DNA of 17,482 nucleotides. Origin: Verrucomicrobiota bacterium. Lineage in GTDB: Bacteria; Verrucomicrobiota; Verrucomicrobiia; Opitutales; Opitutaceae. The notes under the pieces are model-generated. The model did no database searches, had not been told where the DNA came from, and saw only the letters and a program-made list of their open reading frames with translations. The translations under genes were made by a program, and so were the position numbers. The stretch is from the NCBI GenBank assembly GCA_003694825.1, contig RFJS01000269.1:1-17482 (forward strand). Direction: 5' to 3'. Shown here piece after piece: positions 5,712 to 13,600 of the stretch; positions within the stretch are counted from its first letter, which is position 1, and every line of letters begins with the position of its first letter.

Positions 5712-8101
5712 GCCACCGCCTCCTCTCTGCGGGAAAACGCCAGCACCGCCGCCACCCCCGCCAGCACGAGAAGAAACATCACCACCGCGATCGCGGTCGC
5801 CCGGCCCACGGCGAACTCCCGAAACAGCGTCGACACCATCCAGGTAGCCAGGACGTGGCTGCCGCTGGCGGGATCCTGCGCGGTGAGCAACCAGATCAAC
5901 TCGAAGGTGTTGAGCCCGCCGATGAGGATGAAGACGATCGAGATCGCGAGCACCTCGCGGATCATCGGCAGAGTGATGCGGAAGAACTGCACCAGCGGCG
6001 AAGCGCCGTCGATCTCCGCTGCTTCGTAATACTGGGCGTCGATGCCCTGCATCGCGGCGAGGTAGAGCACGAGGTTGAAGCCCACCGTCAGCCAGATGTA
6101 GATCGGTATCAGCGCCCAGTAGAGCCGCTCCTGCCCCAGCCAGGCAAAATTCTCAAAGCTCTCCAGCCAGCCCGTCAGCCACCACGGTCCGGTCAACGCC
6201 TCGAGCATCCGTCCAGCCGATACGAGCAGGTTATTGGCGATGCCGGCGGCGGGGTCGAAAATATTCAGCCAGATCAGCGTGGCGGCCACGCCGCCGAGGA
6301 TGTTCGGAAAAAGAAAGCAGGCCCGGAAGAGGTTGGCCCCGCCCACTCCGCGGTGGATCAGCGCCGCGAAGAACAGCGCCAGGGGCACGACGACGAGCGC
6401 CGGCACGATCATGACAAAGAGATTGTTGCCCAGCGCCTGCCAGAAGATGTCGCTCTCGAAAAGCAGCCAGCCGAAGTGATGCAGCCCGATCCACTCGCGC
6501 GGGTTGAGCGCGTCCCAGCGGCTGAACGCCCAGAGAAACGACCCCAGGCCCGGCAGCAGGACGAGACCGGCAAACAGCAGCCATGCCGGCCCCACGAATC
6601 CCGCGGCCCATCCCCCATGCAGGCGCCCGAGCCAGACGCCACTCCCCGCGCCGCCGCCAGCATTTCCGGCCCGGCGCCTCCGGGCCCGCCGCCAGCCCGC
6701 GTATCCAACAGCCACCCACAGCGCCGACAATACCGCGATCAGGCCGCCGCCCGCCCACGGATGCCGGACCTCCACCCGCGGCGGCCCCTCGGCCCGCTCC
6801 CGCACCGCCTGTGCCGCCGCCTCCAGCTCCCGGGCGAATGCCTCGGGCGTGAACTGCCCGGACATGAGACGGTGGCGCAGGTCCGTCATCGCCTGCTCGA
6901 CCAGGGCCGTGTAGGCGACCGATCCCGGCGGCTGCCCGTAACTGCCCCGGCTGCGTGCGATCATCGCGGCCGTGTCCGCCATCAGCGGCGAGAACGCTTC
7001 GGCCGGGATGCCCCGCACCGCCGCCGGTGAATCGAGCTGCCGGGCGAAGGCGATGGCGCGTTCACGCGAGGTGAGGAACCGGAAGAAATCGACTGTCTCC
7101 GCCACGTGCCGGCTTCTCGAAAAGACGAAGTAGTAGCCGCTGCCGGTCTGCAGATCGTCGGGATCCGCCACGCCATCCTCGAAGACGGGAAAGTTGAACT
7201 GCCCCAGCTCGAAGTCCGGAGGCAGCTTGCCCCGCATCTCGCTGACAAACCACGACCCGCTCACGGTCATCGCCGCCCGCCCCTCGATGAAGGCGAGTTG
7301 CGCGGCGGTGTGCGTCATCCCTTCGTATCCCTCGAGAAAGCACTCGGTGGCGAGCCGCTGCAGGACGGCCGCGGCGCGCACGAAGCGGGGATCGCTCCGG
7401 GTGCCGGGCTCGAGCCGGTTGTAGGCGTCGTAGCCGGCGCGTCCCACGAGGTTGTAATGGGCCGCCCGCAGAAAGAAGTCTCCGTAGCGAAGGTACACGC
7501 CCGGAAAACTGAAGGGGGCGACGCCGGCCGCCCGCATTTTTTCCGCCAGCGCAAAAAGCTCATCCCACGTGCGCGGGACCGTCCACCCGTGCTCGGCGAA
7601 CTGCCGTTTGTTGTAGAAGATGCAGATCACCGCGTGCGCGAACGGCACGCCGTAGACGCCCTCGCCGACACGCCAGCGCTCGAGCACGCCGGGCAGAAAG
7701 GTGTCGGCCCAGCGAGCGTCGCCCTCCCAGTTCGGCCCCTCGAGCCACGGTGTCAGGTCGACGACCTCGCCGGCCTCGATGAGGTTGGGCCACAGCAGGG
7801 CCGCATCCGTCGCGTCCGGAAAATCCCGGCCGATGGCGCGAATGCGCACCTTGTCGGCGATGCGCGGGTCGCCGTAGAGGTTGATCCGCACGCCCGGACG
7901 CCGGGCCTCATACCGGCGTGCCGTCTCTTCGAAAAACCCCAGTCCGTAGCCGCCGGTGAATACGGGGATCTCGATCTCCACCACGGGCGCGGACCCGGCG
8001 GCGGAGAGCCAACCAGGAAGGAGCCAGGTCCAGGCCAGCGCCAGCAACCAGGCGCCCCTGCCGCGCCACCACCGTGCTGGGCTGTTTCCAGTTCCGCTCA
8101 T
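5708..8101 (-). CDS. ABC sugar-binding protein fused to MalF-like permease
   Basis: This 797-residue chain joins two importer subunits usually made separately. Residues 1-37 form a signal peptide (Arg-rich start, hydrophobic 17-33, AAG near 34-36; no lipobox Cys). Residues about 40-435 form a CUT1-type solute-binding protein, with VFTGGYGLGFFEETARRYE near 47-65 and AAMTVSGSWF near 276-285. A tether helix (453-470) is followed by a basic RRARRRR stretch (471-477), placing the linker in the cytoplasm. The permease part spans about 500-790, with the EAA loop EAAEIDGASPLVQFFRITLP (693-712). The open frame reaches 8299, but the extension covers the citrate synthase terminator. The ATG at 8101 has a GGGAG site and starts the signal peptide. 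The MalG-like gene overlaps its stop. No ATPase is nearby. Confidence 0.9.
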   Translation of the reverse strand: MSGTGNSPARWWRGRGAWLLALAWTWLLPGWLSAAGSAPVVEIEIPVFTGGYGLGFFEETARRYEARRPGVRINLYGDPRIADKVRIRAIGRDFPDATDAALLWPNLIEAGEVVDLTPWLEGPNWEGDARWADTFLPGVLERWRVGEGVYGVPFAHAVICIFYNKRQFAEHGWTVPRTWDELFALAEKMRAAGVAPFSFPGVYLRYGDFFLRAAHYNLVGRAGYDAYNRLEPGTRSDPRFVRAAAVLQRLATECFLEGYEGMTHTAAQLAFIEGRAAMTVSGSWFVSEMRGKLPPDFELGQFNFPVFEDGVADPDDLQTGSGYYFVFSRSRHVAETVDFFRFLTSRERAIAFARQLDSPAAVRGIPAEAFSPLMADTAAMIARSRGSYGQPPGSVAYTALVEQAMTDLRHRLMSGQFTPEAFARELEAAAQAVRERAEGPPRVEVRHPWAGGGLIAVLSALWVAVGYAGWRRARRRRAGNAGGGAGSGVWLGRLHGGWAAGFVGPAWLLFAGLVLLPGLGSFLWAFSRWDALNPREWIGLHHFGWLLFESDIFWQALGNNLFVMIVPALVVVPLALFFAALIHRGVGGANLFRACFLFPNILGGVAATLIWLNIFDPAAGIANNLLVSAGRMLEALTGPWWLTGWLESFENFAWLGQERLYWALIPIYIWLTVGFNLVLYLAAMQGIDAQYYEAAEIDGASPLVQFFRITLPMIREVLAISIVFILIGGLNTFELIWLLTAQDPASGSHVLATWMVSTLFREFAVGRATAIAVVMFLLVLAGVAAVLAFSRREEAVA
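5719..5724 (-). promoter_or_regulatory. Ribosome binding site of the MalG-like permease
   Basis: AGGAGG on the minus strand, 7 nt before the ATG at 5711, lies inside the last codons of the fusion gene. It is the strongest Shine-Dalgarno sequence in the window and fixes the start in the overlap. Confidence 0.8.
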
Positions 8102-8107
8102 CTGCCG

Positions 8108-8112
8108 CTCCC
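8108..8112 (-). promoter_or_regulatory. Ribosome binding site of the fusion gene
   Basis: GGGAG on the minus strand, 6 nt before the ATG at 8101. It supports this start over the open-frame extension that runs upstream to 8299. Confidence 0.6.
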
Positions 8113-8220
8113 ACGATTCACCGCGCCGAGAGCGAAGTTCAACCAAACTATGCCGCCCGGCCTTTCCGTGCACCGACACGGCCCCCATCGGACGCGGGGC
8201 GGAAGACCGTCGTGATCCGG

Positions 8221-8258
8221 AAACGGCGAAGCCGCAGGCACCCGACCTGCGGCTTCGC
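8221..8258 (-). terminator. Hairpin terminator after citrate synthase
   Basis: A perfect 13-bp stem (8226-8238 with 8246-8258) closes on a 7-nt loop, 38 bp beyond the citrate synthase stop. The following T-run on the minus strand is only three bases (8223-8221), so termination may be partial. It separates gltA from the ABC importer genes. Confidence 0.6.
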
Positions 8259-8295
8259 GAAAAGGGACGTCGGTCCACTCGAGGCGACGACGCGC

Positions 8296-9588
8296 TCAAC
8301 CGCGCTGGTCGATCGGCACGTAGTCGCGAGTGGTCGGACCGGTGTAGATCTGGCGCGGACGATAGATGCGGCCCTTCGGGTTGCTGGCCACTTCATGCCA
8401 GTTGGCGATCCAGCCCGGCATGCGCCCGATGGCGAACATGACGGTGAACATGTTCAGCGGGATGCCGATCGCGCGCATGATGATACCGCTGTAGAAGTCG
8501 ACGTTCGGGTAGAGCTTGCGCTCGATGAAGTAGTCTTCCTTGAGGGCGGTATCCGCGAGCTTGCGGGCGATGTCCAGCAGCGGATCGTCGATGCCGAGGG
8601 CGTCGAGAAGCTGGTCCGCCAGCCGGCCGATGATCTTGGCGCGCGGGTCGAAGTTTTTGTAGACGCGGTGGCCGAAGCCCATCAGGCGGGCCTTCCCGGT
8701 CTTGGCGGCCTCGATGAATTTCGATCCGTCGTCGCCGGACTCGTGGATGTCGGTGAGCATCTTGATCACCGCCATGTTGGCGCCGCCGTGGAGCGGTCCC
8801 CACAGCGCGCAGATGCCGGCCGCCGCCGAGGCGAAGAGGTTGGCGCCGGAAGAGGCGACCATGCGCACCGTCGAGGTGCTGCAGTTCTGCTCGTGGTCGG
8901 CGTGCAGGAGCAGGATCATGTTGAGCGCCTTCGCCACGATCGGCGGGCACTCGTAAAGATCATAGGGCTCCGAGAACATCATGTGCAGGAAGTTCTCGCA
9001 GTAGCCGAGGTCGCGTTTCGGGTAGATGATCGGCAGGCCGCGGCTCATCCGGTAGGTCATCGCCGCGATGGTGCGGATCTTCGAGAGCGCGGTCGCCGCG
9101 GCATCATCGAAGTTCTCCAGATCGAGCTTCGAGTCGTTGGTGGCCAGCGTCGGGTAATAGCAGCCGAGCGCGCTCATCATGGCGCCGAGGATGGCCATGG
9201 GATGCGCGTCGCGCGGGTAGTTCTCGAAGAGATAGACCATCCGCTCGTGAATGAAGGCGTGCTCGGAAAGCAGTTCGCGGAACTTTTTGCGCTGCTCTTT
9301 CGTCGGCAGCTCGCCGTAGATGATCAGGTAGGCGGTTTCGACGAAGTCGGAGTTTTCCGCCAACTGCTCGATGGGATAGCCGCGATAGCGCAGAATGCCG
9401 TTTTCTCCATCAACAAAAGTGATCGAGCTCTGGCAGGAGCCCGTGTTGCCATAGCCTTCGTCGTAGGTGATGTATCCCGTTTCCTTGCGGAGCGCGCGGA
9501 TGTCCACGGCGCGCTCGTTTTCCGAACTGACGATGACCGGAAGGGTCAGCTCCTTGTTTTCGAGTTTGAGAAGGGCTTCTTTCGACAT
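8296..9588 (-). CDS. gltA: Citrate synthase (type II)
   Basis: The enzyme condenses acetyl-CoA and oxaloacetate to citrate, the entry step of the TCA cycle. The 430-residue product has the size and motifs of the E. coli-type, NADH-sensitive class. His232 lies in [14 protein letters not shown], catalytic His267 in [11 protein letters not shown], His307 in [13 protein letters not shown], and catalytic Asp364 in YPNVDFYSG; these line up with E. coli His264, His305 and Asp362. The ATG at 9588 gives a normal N-terminus. No Shine-Dalgarno sequence precedes it, and a GC-rich palindrome lies 30 bp upstream in the leader. It appears monocistronic, with a promoter candidate at 9677-9704 and a hairpin after its stop. 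Confidence 0.97.
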   Translation of the reverse strand: MSKEALLKLENKELTLPVIVSSENERAVDIRALRKETGYITYDEGYGNTGSCQSSITFVDGENGILRYRGYPIEQLAENSDFVETAYLIIYGELPTKEQRKKFRELLSEHAFIHERMVYLFENYPRDAHPMAILGAMMSALGCYYPTLATNDSKLDLENFDDAAATALSKIRTIAAMTYRMSRGLPIIYPKRDLGYCENFLHMMFSEPYDLYECPPIVAKALNMILLLHADHEQNCSTSTVRMVASSGANLFASAAAGICALWGPLHGGANMAVIKMLTDIHESGDDGSKFIEAAKTGKARLMGFGHRVYKNFDPRAKIIGRLADQLLDALGIDDPLLDIARKLADTALKEDYFIERKLYPNVDFYSGIIMRAIGIPLNMFTVMFAIGRMPGWIANWHEVASNPKGRIYRPRQIYTGPTTRDYVPIDQRG

Positions 9589-9618
9589 GGCAAAGGTGTT
9601 GATGGGGTGAGGTTCCTG

Positions 9619-9632
9619 CCCCCTGCAGGGGG
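9619..9632 (-). promoter_or_regulatory. Palindrome in the gltA leader
   Basis: A perfect 14-bp palindrome (CCCCCTGCAGGGGG), 30 bp upstream of the gltA ATG and downstream of the candidate promoter. As DNA it could be a dimeric regulator site; as RNA it could only form a tight 5-bp stem with a 4-nt loop. Confidence 0.4.
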
Positions 9633-9676
9633 AGTCAATACTGGTCGAACCAACAAGCGGCCGGGCGCCGCAACCC

Positions 9677-9704
9677 TGTTTATTCGGGGAACGGCAAGTG
9701 TAAA
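9677..9704 (-). promoter_or_regulatory. Candidate promoter of gltA
   Basis: Minus strand TTTACA (9699-9704) is followed after 16 bp by TAAACA (9677-9682). The -35 matches five of six consensus bases; the -10 is weaker. It would give a leader of roughly 80 nt containing the palindrome at 9619-9632. Confidence 0.4.
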
Positions 9705-9785
9705 GGAAAGCTGCAACGCAACACCCCTGAAATTAGACGATCTCGCGCCGATCTGCGCAAAGATCACCTGCGGTTTGCGAAAGGC

Positions 9786-10430
9786 TCAACGCGCCGCCGC
9801 GCCCTGCGCGATCTCGACGAAGTTGCGGTAGAGGTGCAGCCCGCGCCTCTGGCTCTTCTCCGGATGAAACTGCGTGGCAAAACACCGCCCCCGGGCGATC
9901 GCGGCCACGAAACGCTCGCCGTATTCACATTCCGCCAGCACCAGCGCGCGTTCCGGTGTCTCCACCCGGTAGCTGTGCACAAAGTAGAACGACTCGCCCG
10001 CGGGCGCTAGTCCCTTGACGAGCGGACAGCCGGGCTGGAGAAACTCCACGGTGTTCCAGCCCATGTGCGGGATCTTGAACTCGCGGGGGAGGCGGAAACG
10101 GCGCACCCGTCCCGGGAGGATGCCCAGCCCCCGGGCATCGCCTTCCTCCGAGTGCTCGAAGAGCGCCTGCAGGCCGAGGCAGACCCCGAGAAACGGACGA
10201 TCAGCGGCAATCCAGTCGCGGAGGAAAGCGTCGAACCCGCTCCGCTCGAGGCCGGCCACGCAATCGCGCAGCGCACCGACCCCCGGCAGCACCAGCCCCG
10301 CCGCCGCGCCGACCTGTTCCGGACGTTCGCAGATCCGCACCTCGGCGCCGACGGCCCGCAGTGCCTGCGAGACACTGCGCAGGTTGCCCATGCCATAGTT
10401 GATGACCGCGATACCGGAGCCGGAACTCAT
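9786..10430 (-). CDS. hisH: Imidazole glycerol phosphate synthase subunit HisH
   Basis: HisH is the glutaminase half of the HisHF enzyme. It makes ammonia that HisF uses to form imidazole glycerol phosphate in histidine biosynthesis. The 214-residue product is a class I glutamine amidotransferase with the triad Cys84 (FLGVCLGLQALFE), His189 and Glu191 (FHPEKS). It also shows NYGMGNLRS (11-19), VLPGVGALRDC (47-57) and the HisH-type KIPHMGWN (119-126). The frame is open to 10697, but the added residues would overlap the nifJ 3' end and its terminator and resemble nothing, so the ATG at 10430 is chosen. No Shine-Dalgarno sequence is clear. No other his gene is in the window, which is unusual because hisF often lies close by. 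Confidence 0.95.
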   Translation of the reverse strand: MSSGSGIAVINYGMGNLRSVSQALRAVGAEVRICERPEQVGAAAGLVLPGVGALRDCVAGLERSGFDAFLRDWIAADRPFLGVCLGLQALFEHSEEGDARGLGILPGRVRRFRLPREFKIPHMGWNTVEFLQPGCPLVKGLAPAGESFYFVHSYRVETPERALVLAECEYGERFVAAIARGRCFATQFHPEKSQRRGLHLYRNFVEIAQGAAAR

Positions 10431-10468
10431 GCCCACAGTCACCGCACCGGGGCAGGCCGAGACGAGCG

Positions 10469-10502
10469 AAAAATGGCCGGACGCCCCGGCCCGGGGCCGG
10501 CC
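10469..10502 (-). terminator. Rho-independent terminator of nifJ
   Basis: An outer 6-bp stem (10475-10480 with 10497-10502) encloses an inner CCCC/GGGG stem (10484-10487 with 10493-10496). It is followed on the minus strand by A and then five T (10473-10469). It lies about 100 bp after the nifJ stop and 39 bp before hisH, so hisH needs its own promoter or read-through. Confidence 0.75.
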
Positions 10503-10605
10503 GACCCGCAAGAAGGCGGCCGCAGGCGGCTGGCTGCCCGGGACAACATCGAGCTGGCCCCCGGAACTCGCGGATCCCGCAGCACGCCGCGGCGGCACCC
10601 GAGCC

Positions 10606-13600
10606 TCAACACTCCCCCTCCACGGCCGCGAGCTCCCGGGAAAAGAGTTCGTCGCCCCGGGCGAGAAAGTCCTCGAGCGGGATTTCTCCGCCGTCAACCT
10701 TCGCCAGGAGGGCCTTCTGGGCCTGGTAGTCGATATTCACCTGTCCGGCCCGGCTCTGCATCATGCGCCAGGCCTTGCGCCGCTCCACGCAGAAGAGCAC
10801 CATCTGGCGCGAGAGCGCGAAGTGCACCTGCTTGCCCGCAGCGTCCTCGGCGACGATAGAGACGCCGAAGTCGGGGACATAGGAACGGTGGTCACGCCGC
10901 AGATAGCGGCGGCTGACAACATCCCTCTGGGTGATGCGGATGAGCATGGTCTCGAGCGGGAGAAGAACGGCGGCCTCCTCGGGCTTGATGCGCCGGAGGT
11001 GGCGGCGGAAGCGCCCCTCCGTGGCGGCCCAGTGCGCCACGGTAAAGCTGTATTTCTCGCCCGTGGATTTGCGGGTGTATTGTGCCCAGTCGCGGTTGAG
11101 ATTCTTGTTCCCCTTCAGGCTGAAGGCTTCGCCGTAGCTTTCGCCGAGGTCGGGATTGAAGACAAACTCCGGAAGCCCCCGGCTGTCCTTGACGAGGACG
11201 GCCTGCCGGGTGGCCATATCGTCGCCGACTCCGTGCTCCGGCTGGCAGGTGGTGTAGCAGAGGTGAAAAGCCGTGCCGCGATACTCGAGCCCCTCGAGGA
11301 TCGAGGCGTAGAGCCTGGTGACATCGGCCATCGACACCTGCGAGACATAGGGTGAGCCATGGCCGGCCGTGAAGGATTCGGCCACGTTCTTCATCTCCAC
11401 GAGCTTCCCCTGGGTGGCCGCGCCGATCTGGTTCATGTCGAACCCGCCCGTCATCGGCGAGGAATCCGAGTTCTGGCCACCGGTGTTTGAATACACCTGA
11501 GTGTCGAGCATGAGCATCTTCACATTGGGCCGGTTCTGCAGAATGACTTTCGAGACGTTCTGGTAGCCGATGTCGCCCATGGCGCCATCGCCGCCCACGC
11601 ACCAGACCTTCGGCAGTTCGCGCACCTCCTGGTCGGTCATGAGCGCGTCAGTGAAGTGCGTGTAGTCGAAGTAGTCGGCCGCGGTAAGCCTGTCGCCGGC
11701 CGTCAGATGATCGGCGAGCCGCTCGGGGATGATGGAATGGCGGGCGTTGTCCATGATGAAGCTCTCGCCCATGAGCCAGGAGATCGTCGCTCCGTCCTGG
11801 AAAAGTGAATTCATCCACGGATACGGGTGGGGATTGTTCGGCGGCGTGGATCCATAGACGGTGTTGCAGCCGGTGTGCGCCCCCATCGCCATCACGGCCA
11901 TGCCGTTGGCATGGCGACCGTCGATGGCCTGAAGCTCCCGGTGATTGAACGCCTCCTGGCGCATCACCGCGATCAACGCATCGAGCGCCTCGCGGTCGGA
12001 GACCTCTCCGCGCTCGGCCAGACGCGCATCGGTATCGGCATCGCTGTCGCCGCCCAGACCCATGATGATATGGGCGATGCAGCGCTTGAAGACGGCCGCG
12101 GCCTCCGGATCCTTCTCGCGCAGGCGCGCGAGCGCTTCGGCCCCATGGCTCTCGAGCTCGTTCGCCTTGGCGAGGAGGCGCTCCGCCTTGGCGTGGTAGA
12201 GCGGCCGCATGTAGGCTTCCGTGACGGAAGCGAGCGCGTGGAGCACCGACTTCTCGCCGCAGCCCGCGCAGGCACCGTCACCGGAAACCAGCGCCGTGTA
12301 GGCACCGAGATTCATCATGAGATTGCGCAGCGTGGCCTGGCGGGAAGCCGCCGGATGGGCCGGATCGTATTTGCCGAGGTATTTCGGATCGGTCTCGGGC
12401 AGCAGCTCGAGGAAGCGCTGCGCGGAGAGGACGCCCGCATTGAAATCCTCGTCGTCGGCTCGCATGACCAGCGCGTTGTGATCGCCACACTCAGTGACAC
12501 ACTCGCCGCAGCCCTTGCACAGATCGGAGACAAAGATCGAGAAGATGCCGCCCTTGCCGGGTTCGCGGCGCTCGACATTTGCATAGACGGCATTGACCTT
12601 TGAATACGCGAGAGGAAGCTTCGTGATGATGGCGGCAAACTCGGTTCTGCCGCCGTCGCTGACCCCGTCGACGCGGTTGACCTGCTCGCTGAGGATCTGC
12701 GGAAGCGGCCGGGGCTCGCGCGCCTTGACCGCGGCGTTCATCTGCTCGCGGGCGCCGGCATCGATCTGCGGAATGGCGGCGAGGAGTTTTGCGCGGTCAT
12801 CCTCCCGCGTGATGTAGTTGCGAATGGCCGTCTCGAGGATGGTCTCGAGCTCCTGGGCGGTCGTCGGCAGAGCGGTATCCGGGCACGCGGTGATGCAGGC
12901 CATGCACTGGGTGCAGTTTTCCGCGATGTAGAGCGGTGTCTCGCGGCGCGCGCCATACTTCGAGGCCGTGGCCCCCGTTCCCGCGGCCATCACGCCCACC
13001 GAAGCAAGCGGCGAAGCCGGCTGGTTGTAGCCGAGCCCCGCGCGAAACTCCCGGTCAAAGGTCTCTGTGCGGAAGATCGGGATACGCTCCGGCTGCTCCG
13101 GCGGCTTCGGCGCGCAACCGAGCGGCCCGCAGTCGCCACAGGCGTCGGCATGCGGCACGAGCACCTTCCCGCGCATGGAGGAGCGATCCGGCGCATCGAG
13201 CGCTCCGTGGGGGACTTCGACGAGACGCTCGGCCCCCTGGATCATCACTTCCATATTCGAAGCGACGACAGCCTCGCCGAAACGGCCGAATTTCTTCTCA
13301 TACTGGTGCCGGACGAGGTCACGGAAGACGCTCTCGTCGATATCGAAGTCCTTGAGCAGGGGAGAGAGACGGAAAAACGCCCCGAGGAAGGCATTGCCCT
13401 GCATGCGCAGCTGCAGCTCCGGCCGCGGTGTCGCCTTTCTCGCGATGTCAAAACCCGGAAGCGTGAAAATACGGATACGCTTGTCGATGATCGTCTTGCG
13501 GTGCTTCGGCGGGATGCGCTCCCAGACGACCTCGGGCGGCTCGTCGGACTCCCAGACGAAGATACCATCCTCCACGAGCCCGTCGATCGGGTTGATATGC

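Noticed and set aside
5855..7030. Open frame of 391 codons opposite the ABC fusion gene
   Set aside because: Low-complexity charged translation antisense to a clear transporter; a codon-bias artefact.
8166..8181. Short inverted repeat CCGTG/CACGG upstream of the ABC fusion gene
   Set aside because: Arms of only 5 bp around 6 nt are expected by chance in such GC-rich sequence.
8102..8299. Upstream extension of the ABC fusion gene by 66 codons
   Set aside because: It runs through the gltA terminator hairpin and would place an Arg-rich tail before a good signal peptide. The ATG at 8101 has a ribosome binding site.
8074..9831. Open frame of 585 codons on the plus strand opposite gltA
   Set aside because: It mirrors the complete citrate synthase gene, runs through the gltA hairpin and the gltA promoter region, and has no protein-like motif of its own.
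10431..10697. Upstream extension of hisH by 89 codons
   Set aside because: It overlaps the nifJ 3' end and its terminator, and the added residues do not resemble HisH.
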